A stretch of 64,000 nt of DNA from CAWJMN01 sp963844055. GTDB taxonomy: Bacteria > Planctomycetota > Planctomycetia > Pirellulales > Pirellulaceae. Below are positions 54,199 through 63,978 of the stretch, piece by piece (the first letter of the stretch is position 1; the number at the start of each line of letters is the position of its first letter). A program made the translations under genes and the position numbers. Location of the stretch: positions 1,798,001 to 1,862,000 of the forward strand of contig CAWJMN010000001.1 in NCBI GenBank assembly GCA_963844055.1. The letters are read 5' to 3'. Under the pieces are notes generated by a model. The model was given only the letters and a program-made list of their open reading frames with translations. It was not told where the DNA came from and made no database searches.

Positions 54199-57045
54199 CT
54201 ACTTGAAATTCGGGTGGTTCGGATTGCCTAGCGACTCCAAGTAAGCCAACAAATCCAGCACCTCTTCTTTGGAGAAGGTGTTGAGCAAACCAACGGGCAT
54301 TGGCGAAATCTTGGAAAGGCTGCGGGTCTCGATATCCGCCTTTTTCACGGTCACCGTGTTTGTCTCCAATGGGTTGGGGCGTACGACAACCTTCTCGGGT
54401 GACTCCTCAACGATTCGTCCAACAATCACGACCCCTTCGGTCGTTTGGATCGTGGTGTTCATGTACTGTTCGGAAAGTACTTTCGACGGTTCCGTTGACG
54501 ATTCCAAAAGATCTTGTCGTTTAAACCGGGTAGCAACGGCAGTTAGGTCAGGGCCAATTGCACCACCTAGATCGCCGTAACGATGGCAGGCGCTGCACTG
54601 GGCTTGGTAGAAGATTTCCTTGCCACGTGCAAAGTTGCGTCCCTTTCCAACTTGATCCAGCAGAGGTTGGAAGTCGGCAGTGGTCCATTCCTTTACCAGC
54701 TTCCGGGTTGTTAGCGGTGGAGCTGGCTTAGGAGTCTGAGCCAAGCTATACGCCGACAAGATGTCGTTAAGGGCAACGATCTCGTCAGGTGTCATAGTGA
54801 ACTTGGCTTCCTCATGCGAATGAGACATGAAATTGGCGAAGCTGGCCCCATTGTTAAACGGAATGCCTGCATCCGCAAACCACTTAACGACCCGTGCGGG
54901 GTGCTCGGTGGACCGCCCATTGTTCCACCAAGATAGATACGTCTTGCGAAGGTCGATCGTCCATCCGGTCTTGATGTTACGCAGTGCCATCGCGTAGGCA
55001 ACTTGCTCTTCCTGGGTCTTGGCGGCCTTCAATAGCCCCACCGTTTTAGCAACGGCGTCCGGTGCATTGAGGGCCAGCAAAATCTGACAAAGCTCACGGT
55101 TCAACGTCTCTGTCTTTGCTGGGTAGAGTGGATTGACATCAGCGATCAGCTGTTTGGCCACGTCGCCTGTCGGAACTCCTTGGCGTGCGATCGATACTTC
55201 GATCACACGCAGTTTTGCTAGTTGCTGTTCTTCCGTCAGTCCCGCGAAAGGAATGGATGTCAGCGATTTCAGAATGGCGGGCTGACTGTCTGCTGGTGCT
55301 AGGCGAGCAAGTGCCAGTAGCGCGGTGAAAGCTGCATCGGGACGCTTTTCTTCGAGCGCCTTCGCTTGCCATTGGGCCAATGGATTTCGTTCAATAGCTA
55401 GGCGTGCTGCATAGCGGATGTAACGATCGGTGCTGTTCAAATGAGGCCATGCGAATTCAACCGCGGTTGGATCAGGCTGAACATTGAAAGCTTCTAACTT
55501 GTGGCGAAGATCGCGCAAGTCTTGGCCTTCCTTGTTGTGCAGCTCACGCTCCGCAAGGGGAGCGGCTGTTTCATTGCCCGTGTAGGTTACGCGGAACAAG
55601 CTTGCTTGGGTGCCGCGACCACCAATCGTAAAGTACATTGCTCCGTCTTCGCCAATGACAACGTCGGTCAGGTTCAGAGGGGTCTTCCCCTTGTTCGTAC
55701 GAAGCGATTGAGGGGCTACGAAGTTTTCCCAAGTGCCCGTATATCCAGCACCGTTAGGAGTTAGGTGTACTGCAATCAGGCGACCGTAGGTCCAGTCGCA
55801 AACATAACAAGCCTTTTGGTACTTAGCAGGAAACTTAGCACCCGTTCCAAAGGAGACACCCGTTGGGCAGCCAATGCCGATCGTGGTTGATTGCGGGAGG
55901 CTGTCGGTGTAGTGTTCCGGCCACTTCGCGGTACCTTCTCGGAACCCCTGGTCTCCACCACGTACGGAATGGAAAACGTGAATAGGACGGTACCAAGGTG
56001 TGCCCCAGTCCCATTCCATGTCGCTGTCGAATCCGAACAGTTCGCCATCGGCATTGAAATCAATGTCGTAGGTATTGCGCTGGCCGGACGAATAGAGTTC
56101 GGCATTTTTGCCATCCAAATCAACGCGTGCAATATAACCACCTGGTGGCATACGTCCTGCACCAAAACCGTTGCCATCTTCAGCACGCTTGAGAGCTAGA
56201 TCATCGCCGTAGTTACGGTGTGGCGAGCTGGGTACCAAATCCGTTGGAACATCGACGAAGTTACCGCAAACGATGTACAACTTCTTGTCGGGGCCCAGGA
56301 CAATCCCGTGAGCACCGTGCTCACCGGCACCGCCGCGCCATTCACGAAGCATTTCGACATCGTCATAGCTGTCGTTACCTTTTGTATCCTTACAACGATA
56401 GAGGCAGAATTTGCCGTCGGCACCAGCGCCGTTAATGTACAGAACGTTGTCGACAAATAGCATTCCCATCGCTTCGGTAACGGGAATCTGCATGACCTCT
56501 TCTTTTGCGACCTTGCCATCTTTTAGGGTCAATCGCGTGATCAGTTGACCACGTTGACCACCAAGCAGCAAACGTCCCTTAGGATCTTTCGCGAGACAAA
56601 TCCACGAACCATTAGACTTGGGATTGGCCTGGAAGACCTGTTCGATCTTAAAGCCTGGAAGCGTGTCCAAAGCGTCTTGGGGATTGTCGAGGCTGATGGG
56701 TTTGGAACCATCGGCGGGGCCATAGATCGCTTTCGTGACAACAAGCTTTTTTGCTTCGGGTGCTGCAATCTCAATTTTGCCCCCTTCAGTCACTTCACGA
56801 CTTAGTTTTTCATCGCCGATGCGGTATTCAATCCGTAGCTTCTTGGGAACACCCGGTGAGGTGTCGCCAAACGTCTGATTGTCAGCGGCAATTGAAAGCT
56901 TGTTCCCTTTGATTGCTGCGGTGACCACCGAAGTGACGTCCGTTGTGTCAGCAGCAAAGGATGGCGAACAGAAAATGGCACACGCGATGGCAAGTATCGC
57001 AGCTAGCTGCCGGTACGGTGCCAGGAAGGAAAAAATGAAAGTCAT
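54199..57045 (-). CDS. PVC-type beta-propeller / HEAT-repeat / cytochrome c protein
   Basis: About 948 residues from ATG 57045, chosen because it opens on a signal peptide (LAAILAIACAIFCSPSFA); the frame is open to 57132. Residues ~110-500 look like a beta-propeller of the sugar-dehydrogenase type (KDPKGRLLLGGQRGQLITRL, HGAHGIVLGPDKKLYIVCGN, TDVVIGEDGAMYFTIGGRG). A helical HEAT-like region follows to ~800 (DRYIRYAARLAIERNPLAQW). The C-terminal cytochrome c domain has heme motif CSACH at residues 817-821 and IGPDLTAVATRFKRQDLLES, TTEGVVIVGRIVEE and KADIETRSLSKISPMP. This is the common PVC 'membrane-bound dehydrogenase' architecture. It is thought to oxidise a sugar or alcohol and pass electrons to the attached heme; substrate unknown. 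Follows the DUF1501 gene after 269 bases. Confidence 0.9.
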   Translation of the reverse strand: MTFIFSFLAPYRQLAAILAIACAIFCSPSFAADTTDVTSVVTAAIKGNKLSIAADNQTFGDTSPGVPKKLRIEYRIGDEKLSREVTEGGKIEIAAPEAKKLVVTKAIYGPADGSKPISLDNPQDALDTLPGFKIEQVFQANPKSNGSWICLAKDPKGRLLLGGQRGQLITRLTLKDGKVAKEEVMQIPVTEAMGMLFVDNVLYINGAGADGKFCLYRCKDTKGNDSYDDVEMLREWRGGAGEHGAHGIVLGPDKKLYIVCGNFVDVPTDLVPSSPHRNYGDDLALKRAEDGNGFGAGRMPPGGYIARVDLDGKNAELYSSGQRNTYDIDFNADGELFGFDSDMEWDWGTPWYRPIHVFHSVRGGDQGFREGTAKWPEHYTDSLPQSTTIGIGCPTGVSFGTGAKFPAKYQKACYVCDWTYGRLIAVHLTPNGAGYTGTWENFVAPQSLRTNKGKTPLNLTDVVIGEDGAMYFTIGGRGTQASLFRVTYTGNETAAPLAERELHNKEGQDLRDLRHKLEAFNVQPDPTAVEFAWPHLNSTDRYIRYAARLAIERNPLAQWQAKALEEKRPDAAFTALLALARLAPADSQPAILKSLTSIPFAGLTEEQQLAKLRVIEVSIARQGVPTGDVAKQLIADVNPLYPAKTETLNRELCQILLALNAPDAVAKTVGLLKAAKTQEEQVAYAMALRNIKTGWTIDLRKTYLSWWNNGRSTEHPARVVKWFADAGIPFNNGASFANFMSHSHEEAKFTMTPDEIVALNDILSAYSLAQTPKPAPPLTTRKLVKEWTTADFQPLLDQVGKGRNFARGKEIFYQAQCSACHRYGDLGGAIGPDLTAVATRFKRQDLLESSTEPSKVLSEQYMNTTIQTTEGVVIVGRIVEESPEKVVVRPNPLETNTVTVKKADIETRSLSKISPMPVGLLNTFSKEEVLDLLAYLESLGNPNHPNFK

Positions 57046-57314
57046 AGGTGGGGGTAGTTGGAGGGGTGAACGAGGCAAAAATCCAATTCTGATTGCGTCC
57101 GAGTCACTAGGGATTCGGACCGCTGAATCCATCGGAAACGCGCAGCGTTAACCGACAAATCCATGGATATGCTAACCCGCATGCCCTGGATTTGCTACCT
57201 GCGGCCGGAAATATTCTCCCTCAGGCTTGCTCCTCTTGGCACTTCATCACTATGGACAAAATGCAGTTGGGAAAACGCCAAGGTGAATGGCTCCACTTCC
57301 GTACGAAGTGGATC

Positions 57315-58718
57315 TTACCCGAACAATTCCATCACTGGTTTTCCCGTGGTTAGCGGTCGCAAGATGCCGCTATTGTTTTGCGGCTCATTCAAAGGAATAT
57401 CGAGCGCACGGTAGATTGTCGCCGCAAATTCTTCGGGACGAATGGGGTTGTTCGTTACGTAAGCACCATGTTTGTCGGACTTGCCATAAACACGTCCACC
57501 AGCGATACCGGCGCCCGCGAGGATGGCAGAAAAACAACCAGGCCAATGCTGACGACCCGGAGGGATTTGCGTAAGGATGTTCGGAGTGCGGCCGAACTCT
57601 CCCGTCACCACGACTAGCGTGTTTTCCATCATGCCACGTTCTTTGAGGTCGGTGAACAGTGCGGCTAGCGCTTGGTCCAATCGAGGCAAGCAGAAACCCA
57701 TGCCGTAGGAACCGCTACCAAAGGCGTTTCCCATGCCCATGTTTCCGCCATGCATGTCCCAGCTGCTGCTTGGTGGCCCGGCCGTGTCATGGGGTGCCTG
57801 GCCAACCCAGCCGTTGACGGTAACAAACCGCACACCAGCCTCGACCATCCGTCGGGCCAACAACAGGTTTTGTCCAAGTGGGTGGCGCCCATAACGGTCG
57901 CGCAGTTTTTCGGGTTCACGTTCAAGCTTGAACGCTTCGCGACCTTCGGGGCGCGTCAAGGCATCGTAGCCCTTTTCGCGCAAGTCGGTCCAGTCGGTGC
58001 CGCGAGAGTCCCTGCCTAGCACCCTGCTCTCAATGCTGCTAAGCAATTCGCGGCGTTGCGAAAGGCGAGACTGGTCCCCAAGGTCGTAGATTTCGGGCGG
58101 GGCGAAATTGTCCAGGGCTGGATGGTTTTTCTCGGAGCCAACAAACACCGGTGCATGGGCAGAGCCGAGGTAACCACCGATACCAATGTTTGGCGCACAA
58201 AAGACTGGTGGCCCGACGCATTTGATGAGCCACGCGTTGGAGACAATATTGCGTTTGCTTGGCTTGTGCTTGGCCACGAACGAACCGATGTACGGCTGAT
58301 CGTCCGTCACGCCTTCGGTCACACGTTTCGTAGATTGGCCACTGAGCAGGTTGTGCATCGCATCGAAGTGATTGCTGATGCCGCCCGGATGCATCATCGA
58401 ATTGATGAGCGTGAACTGGTCAGTCACCTTTGCCAATTCCGTGTGCATCTCATTGATTTGCATCCCCGGAACTTTGGTGGAGATTGGTTGATACGGCCCT
58501 CGGATCGTATCTGGCGCATTGGGTTTCATGTCCCAGGTATCGACATGGCTTGGCCCGCCGCAGAGCAACACAAAAATGCAGGACTTCTCCGCTGCAACGG
58601 CATTGCCGCTGGCGTCCAGCTTGTCGCTGCCGATTACCATGCCCGGCATGCCAAGGGAAAGTGCTCCCAGGCCACCTGCGATAAGGGCCTGCCGCCGATT
58701 CATTTCGAATGTATTCAT
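57315..58718 (-). CDS. DUF1501 family exported protein (copy C, divergent subtype)
   Basis: 467 residues. MNTFEMNRRQALIAGGLGAL opens with a twin-arginine-like motif (NRRQALIAGG); ATG 58703 is an alternative start, and AGG upstream of 58718 supports the longer form. Motifs: FVLLCGGPSHVDTWDMKPNA, WDMHGGNMGMGN, VVVTGEFGRTPNI and FSAILAGAGIAGGRVYGKSD. Compared with copies A and B it has a Gly-rich loop (GNMGMGNAFGSGSYGMG) and reads GRQHWPG where they have GRDHN, so it belongs to another subtype. It precedes a propeller-HEAT-cytochrome gene rather than a PSD1 cytochrome, and is probably the first gene of that minus-strand unit. Confidence 0.92.
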   Translation of the reverse strand: MNTFEMNRRQALIAGGLGALSLGMPGMVIGSDKLDASGNAVAAEKSCIFVLLCGGPSHVDTWDMKPNAPDTIRGPYQPISTKVPGMQINEMHTELAKVTDQFTLINSMMHPGGISNHFDAMHNLLSGQSTKRVTEGVTDDQPYIGSFVAKHKPSKRNIVSNAWLIKCVGPPVFCAPNIGIGGYLGSAHAPVFVGSEKNHPALDNFAPPEIYDLGDQSRLSQRRELLSSIESRVLGRDSRGTDWTDLREKGYDALTRPEGREAFKLEREPEKLRDRYGRHPLGQNLLLARRMVEAGVRFVTVNGWVGQAPHDTAGPPSSSWDMHGGNMGMGNAFGSGSYGMGFCLPRLDQALAALFTDLKERGMMENTLVVVTGEFGRTPNILTQIPPGRQHWPGCFSAILAGAGIAGGRVYGKSDKHGAYVTNNPIRPEEFAATIYRALDIPLNEPQNNSGILRPLTTGKPVMELFG

Positions 58719-59135
58719 ATAAGCACCTGCCTATGTGTTGGGTTGTCGCAGCATACCGGTGCTTGGTGAGTATTGCAACAAGAAATTTCCCAAGGAGCTT
58801 TGCAAAGCTGCCAAATGGGGGGCAGGGGACTGGTTACACCTTCCATACGCCCCAGCCGGCCTAGTTGGAGCCAAGAAGGGGCCCGTTTGATGCCAATCGC
58901 ATTGAACGATCGAGGCAGTTGGATGCCACCGTGTGGATGGTTTCGAGCTTATTTGCGGATCGAAGTGTTCTTGAAAAGCATTCGCCTGAAACCGTCCGCT
59001 GGCAGGGGTTCTGCGTTTACATACCAGCGAGACCTGATGACGAAGAACCCCATTTTGCCCCCGGGCCAAAATCGCTACGAACCACTGCGACTACATACCT
59101 TGGGGGAAGCGTCAATCGGCGGGGTACACTCAACG
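58719..59135. other. Intergenic region upstream of DUF1501 copy C
   Basis: About 420 bases between the DUF1501 start and the tRNA terminator. It should contain the promoter of the 58718-54199 unit. I see no gene, dyad or repeat; a 149-codon plus-strand frame here runs into the tRNA and is dismissed. Confidence 0.4.
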
Positions 59136-59174
59136 AAAAAACCCCACAGCCAACGTGATGTCGACTGTGGGGTT
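59136..59174 (-). terminator. Intrinsic terminator of the initiator tRNA gene
   Basis: On the minus strand AACCCCACAG (59174's complement inwards) pairs perfectly with CTGTGGGGTT over ten base pairs, arms at 59140-59149 and 59165-59174, loop of 15 bases, followed by T's (complement of the A-run 59136-59140). It begins eight bases after the tRNA 3' end, so the tRNA is a single-gene unit. Confidence 0.9.
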
Positions 59175-59181
59175 GTTCTAG

Positions 59182-59255
<74 letters not shown>

Positions 59256-59638
59256 ATAGTGTTATCGACTAACCCTTCCCTAGACCCCAGCCGAAGCCAG
59301 GAAACCGGTCGAGAAGTGTTGTGTCGAGTTCGTTAAATTAGCTCTAAACGGCAGAGTCGTCCAGGGGGCATCACTCTCCAGACAACTTCCCCGACTCTCT
59401 GAGTACAACGCCCAGCCGTCGTCCGATTAGTTAAGAATACCAGCGGGCTAGAGCCACGTTCATCGATCAATAGCCAATGGGTTGTGAGGAGAGAGGGCCC
59501 GCCGGCGGGCTAGTAAAATCGTCCAAAGTGCAGATTCATGGTTTTGCAGAGTGGGTTGTCGCTTGTTTCCCTGGTGTGAGCCGAGTAAACTTACCTAGGT
59601 AAAACAAAAAAAACGAAAAAGCCTGGTGGGAAGCCTGA
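59256..59638. other. Intergenic region with two perfect palindromes, before the cyclase-like gene
   Basis: About 380 bases holding the tRNA promoter (minus) and the promoter of the plus-strand gene at 59639. GCCCGCC-GGCGGGC (59497-59510) and TTACCTAGGTAA (59591-59602) are perfect palindromes; the latter ends 37 bases before the ATG and is a plausible operator. No gene seen. Confidence 0.4.
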
Positions 59639-61663
59639 ATGTCCTCTTCTGATCCATCCCGTCCAGGTCTGCCAGGCACCCCCAAAGCCGTGCCTGGAGT
59701 GCCTCCGCAGGCGGTTCCTCCTCAGGTTGGCCCACCACCCGCATTTTCTGGCTACGGGGCGCCACCAGCGTTCCAGCAGCCGGGCTATTCTGCGCCGCCG
59801 CCTGCCTTTGGTCCGCCCCCACCAGCGTTCGCACCGCCTCCTGGATACCCACAGCCGGCCTATCCGCAACCCGGCTATCCACAGCAGCCTGCTTACCCCC
59901 AAAATTACCAACAGCCCAATTATCCCCCAGGCGGTTATCCACAGCAGCCGACCGCGTTTTCGGGAAATGTCCCACCCGGAGCGATGCCCCCAGGTGGCCT
60001 GCCATTTGGTCAGCCTGCCCCAGGGGTTCCTGCGCCACAGATGCCGCTTTCGGCCCGGCCGGTCCCCGTACCCGCCCAACCGGCGCCGGTCCCCGTCCAG
60101 AGAGTTCCTGCTCAACCAATGCCGGTGGCGGTTGCCCCACGGCCACTTCCAGCCGCAGCAGCCCCCGTAACATCTGCGCCGCGCCCCGTTGCCGCCCGCC
60201 CAGTTCCTGTCAAACCAGGAACGGCTCCCGTTGTCGCTGCGCCTGGAGCTACTGCCGAAGGAGAGGGCGACATCTCGGAGCGGGCCGTTAAGGCAGCTCC
60301 TCCCTGGCTAGTTAGCCTGATCGTGCACATGGTGTTTCTGGTGATATTTGGCCTGATCACCTTTTCGATTCAAAGTGATGAGTACATCTTCATTCAGTCC
60401 GATCCCGTCTATGCGGAAAAGCTTGGCGACCAGGTACTGGATGACAAGCTGCAGTCCCCTGAATTTGCAGATATGAACATCACGGATCCCGCGCTGTCGA
60501 TCGACGTCGCCCCGTCTGACGATCCTTTTGCCGCTCCGCCGCAACTGACGACTATGTCGCTGGATGCCAACCGGTCGCTGGATGATGTAGTGGCACCTTC
60601 GGTAGGGCTTGCTCTAAAGGGACGTGAGGCGGGGTCCAAGCGTGCACTGCTGGCAGCTTATGGTGGCAACGCCACTACGGAATCGGCAGTTGTGCTCGGG
60701 TTGGAATGGCTCAAGCGGAATCAAATGAAAGATGGAAGCTGGAGCCTGGCTGGCCCATACGAGGATGGCATCTCCAATACGGATAACAAGGTCTCTGCGA
60801 CTGCGATGGCCCTGTTGGCGTTTCAAGGGTACGGCGTCACGCACAAGGACCTGCAGGTTCCTGAACATATGAAGTTTCGGGACTGTGTGAAAAAAGGCTG
60901 GGCATGGCTTCTGAAAAAGCAAGATGCCGATGGGTTCTTCAATGTGGAGTCTCCCTATAATCAGCGACTCTATGCCCAGGCACAGGCCACGATTGCGATC
61001 TGCGAAATCTATGGCATGACGAAAGATCCTGAGTTCAAGGGGCCGGCCCAAAAGGCACTTGATTACGCTCATCGCTCGCAAGCACCCGAAGGCGGGTGGC
61101 GGTATGAACCACGGATTGACTCTGATACCTCGGTAACAGGCTGGTTTGTGATGGCCCTGCAAAGCGGCCTGATGGCAGGACTGGAAGTGAAGAGCCCCAA
61201 TCTGGAGCGGATCAGCGCCTTTTTGGATGCGGTAGGACGTGAAGACCAAACCCGCTATGCCTATCGGATCAGTGAGGAGTCTTCCAAGCTAACGCTTACG
61301 GCCGAAGGGCTTTTGTGTCGTCAGTACTTGGGCTGGAAGCACAAAGATCCTCGTCTGAAGGCGGGAATCGACTACCTGCTTGAAAACCCTGTCGATTACA
61401 ACGCGCAGAACGTCTATTACTGGTACTACGCTACGCAGGCCCTGCATCACATGGATGGCCCCGAGTGGCAAAAATGGAATAGCGTCATGCGGCAGGCAAT
61501 CCCTACGAACCAAACGAAAACCGGGCCTGAGGCCGGAAGTTGGTCTCCCGCCGGGGATGATTGGGGGCCTCAAGGGGGACGGTTGTATGTGACCTGCCTG
61601 TCGATGTATATGCTGGAAGTCTATTACCGGCATCTTCCGATCTACAAATACCGACTGGAATAG
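59639..61663 (+). CDS. Membrane-anchored squalene-cyclase-fold (prenyltransferase/SQase repeat) protein
   Basis: 674 residues in three parts. Residues 1-215 are a Pro/Ala/Tyr-rich tail with repeated GYPQP/YPQQP units (AYPQPGYPQQPAYPQNY). One membrane helix follows (LVSLIVHMVFLVIFGLITF, ~223-241). The C-terminal ~330 residues are an alpha-barrel of the terpene cyclase type, with QW-like motifs QMKDGSW, QDADGFF and QAPEGGW. The segment corresponding to the squalene-hopene cyclase catalytic DxDD reads DSDTS, so a cyclase reaction is doubtful. Planctomycetes have several such TM-anchored proteins of unknown role. No signal peptide: the Pro-rich tail should lie in the cytoplasm and the barrel outside. 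Cytoplasmic GYP-type tails can bind proteins or self-associate; that is inference. Start supported by GGGAAG upstream. Confidence 0.87.
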   Translation: MSSSDPSRPGLPGTPKAVPGVPPQAVPPQVGPPPAFSGYGAPPAFQQPGYSAPPPAFGPPPPAFAPPPGYPQPAYPQPGYPQQPAYPQNYQQPNYPPGGYPQQPTAFSGNVPPGAMPPGGLPFGQPAPGVPAPQMPLSARPVPVPAQPAPVPVQRVPAQPMPVAVAPRPLPAAAAPVTSAPRPVAARPVPVKPGTAPVVAAPGATAEGEGDISERAVKAAPPWLVSLIVHMVFLVIFGLITFSIQSDEYIFIQSDPVYAEKLGDQVLDDKLQSPEFADMNITDPALSIDVAPSDDPFAAPPQLTTMSLDANRSLDDVVAPSVGLALKGREAGSKRALLAAYGGNATTESAVVLGLEWLKRNQMKDGSWSLAGPYEDGISNTDNKVSATAMALLAFQGYGVTHKDLQVPEHMKFRDCVKKGWAWLLKKQDADGFFNVESPYNQRLYAQAQATIAICEIYGMTKDPEFKGPAQKALDYAHRSQAPEGGWRYEPRIDSDTSVTGWFVMALQSGLMAGLEVKSPNLERISAFLDAVGREDQTRYAYRISEESSKLTLTAEGLLCRQYLGWKHKDPRLKAGIDYLLENPVDYNAQNVYYWYYATQALHHMDGPEWQKWNSVMRQAIPTNQTKTGPEAGSWSPAGDDWGPQGGRLYVTCLSMYMLEVYYRHLPIYKYRLE

Positions 61664-61893
61664 TTTGTTGTCATCCGCAGAACACGCCATGGGGTATTCG
61701 GCGGCGCGGACTTTTCTACTTGCGAGAGCATATGGGCCTGGCGCTGGTTGCCAAAGTAGCCGATCGCAAGCGATATCTGGATTCTGTCTTACCCCATTTG
61801 CCAGCATCGCTCCAAAATGCCCTAGTTCGGCCCGTCCTGATTCCTTAGAATTAGGGCTATGGCGAATTTTTTCTTTGACGGCAACGCAACCCC

Positions 61894-63809
61894 ATGAGCT
61901 ACCGTTCGCTGAAACGGGTGCTGGGAGAATCAAACCTCGAGCGGAAGTGCCGCTGGTTGTTTGGTATCTGCTTGACTTTGCTGATCTTGATTGCCTTTTG
62001 GGGCGTGGATCGGATTGGCGAAGACCTCGTCATGTCCAATGCCCATCGTAGCGGTGCAGAAGGGGTACGCCACTTCCTTATCAATAAGCACTGGGATACT
62101 TGGGATACGCGGGCTGGGGTAAATCAGCTGCGCGAAGAATTGACCCGCAACCTATTGGCGGACTCCGCCTTGATGGCCGATGTGTTGTCGCTTGATCAAG
62201 CCTTAGTGGCCAGCCTTCGCCAACAAGAAGAGAAGGTGGAAAAGGATGCCGATCGCGGCAAGACCGGCCCACGCATTGTCGGTCCCAAGGATGATCACGA
62301 AGAGGCGTTGCTTCGGTCGCTACGTGATGAGTTTGACGCCCAAATGGCGGCGATCACGGCTGCTTCTCAGCCTGACTACAACCGTCCCAAGGTTGATGGA
62401 GGCGCTAGTGAGCCCAAAAACCCTGTTGTGGCAGCTGAAGAGGCCGGGCGGTTTAATCCTGCCTTCCGCTCGCAAACGGTTTTGTCAGAAGGAAAGTTTT
62501 ACTATTACCAGCCGGTGTATTGGAATCAGAACTTTTGTGCCACCTGCCATGATGGTCTTTACGGCCGGTTTGCAATCTCTGCCAGTGAGTCTTCGGTTGC
62601 AGCCGACGAAAAACTGCCGTTTCTAGTGGTTCGCGTTTCGCGCCCTACGACGAAGTTCGCGGTCCGATCTACCTTACCCGCGCGGTGCTTTTAACGGTGG
62701 GGATTCTGACGGTTTCGGTGTCGATGGTAGCGCTTTGGTTGGTTGTTCGTTACGTCGTGGTCAAGCCACTCTCGCACTTGCGAGATGTTAGTGAAAGCAT
62801 TGCGACGGGCGACTGGGATGTGCGGGCCGATATTCATACCAGCGACGAATTTGAAGAGCTGGCATCTTCCTTTAATAAGATGCTTCGTCACTTGATGGAT
62901 GCACAAGGAGAATTGCAGGCGGTTAACCACAATTTGGATGTGAAAGTGGATCAGCTGGCGCAGCTGAATATGCGGCTGCATGAAATGAACCGTCTAAAAG
63001 GAGAGTTCTTGGCCAATATGAGCCACGAACTCCGGACGCCACTCAATAGCATTATTGGGTTTTCGGAAGTATTGCAGGGGCTGGACTCGCTCACGGAAAA
63101 GCAGAAGCGCTACGCTCAAAACATTCAAAAATCCGGGCGTTTGTTGCTGGATATGATCAACGACATCTTGGATTTGGCCAAGATGGAAGCGGGCAAGATG
63201 GATGTCCGTCCATCCGAATTCTCGATCGACATGATCATTCAGACGCAGTGTGACTTGGTCCGTTCGTTGGCGGAAGATAAAAATATTGACCTGCTGGCCG
63301 AGATTGAAGACCCACTCCCTACGCTCTATCAAGACCAGGGGAAAGTTCAGCAGATCCTAACCAACTTGCTTTCAAACGCTATCAAGTTTACGCCCGAAGG
63401 GGGGCGGATTTTTGTGTCGGCCCACGCTAATCCTCAAGGGATGCTCGAACTATGCGTGGTTGATACGGGCGTTGGAATTGCCGACGCGGACCGGGAGATC
63501 ATCTTCGAAAAGTTCCGCCAAGGGACGTTAGTCCTGGGGCAAGACAACCTTACACGTGAGTACTCGGGAACAGGGCTGGGGCTCTCGATTGTCAAAGAGC
63601 TTTGCAAGTTGCTTGGAGGAGAGATTTCTGTCGAAAGTGAATTGGGCAAGGGAAGTACTTTCCGGGTTGTACTCCCGTGGTCTTGTGTGGAACGACCACA
63701 AGCGGCAGCCAAGTTGCTCAGCAAGCTCGATGACCTGGGAGGGCGGGTTCGTCGGACCGATGTGGATGCCGCTGCGTCGGTACCCGGAGGAGTTAGCTCG
63801 CCACAGTAG
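61894..63809 (+). pseudogene. Heme c-binding sensor histidine kinase, split by a one-base frameshift
   Basis: Two overlapping frames (61894-62694 and 62685-63809) make one kinase of about 638 residues. The first has a membrane helix (WLFGICLTLLILIAFWGVD), then a DUF3365-like sensor region ending in heme motif CATCH (residues 215-219) and FLVVRVSRP. Adding one base to the CCC at 62643-62645 continues the protein as YDEVRGPIYLTRAVLLTVG, joining the second membrane helix of frame 2 (GILTVSVSMVALWLVVRYVV). Frame 2 then has a HAMP-like linker, phospho-acceptor His in MSHELRTPLNSIIGF, N-box NLLSNAIKFTPEGG, G1 DTGVGIADADREIIFEKF and G2 GTGLGLSIVKEL, all intact. The heme probably senses redox state or a small gas. 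No response regulator is adjacent in view. Alternatively frame 2 could start at GTG 62685 as a separate protein, but the coherent joined frame argues for a deletion or sequence error. Confidence 0.85.
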
Positions 63810-63978
63810 TAGGCTGGCTAATTCGGCGCAAGCTTAGGAGTTTTGTGAACTGCCTAACTGCCCATTGGCAGGGCTTCAACGAGTTTACACGTTGGCCATG
63901 CGGTTACCGCCAAGCTGCGTTTGCGTTAGGATAAAGCCCCTTGTTTACCCACTAAAGTCTGTCGGCAGTTTTTCAACT

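Noticed and set aside
59639..61663. Squalene-hopene cyclase annotation
   Set aside because: QW motifs are present but the catalytic DxDD is replaced by DSDTS, and the protein has a non-cyclase Pro-rich tail and single anchor.
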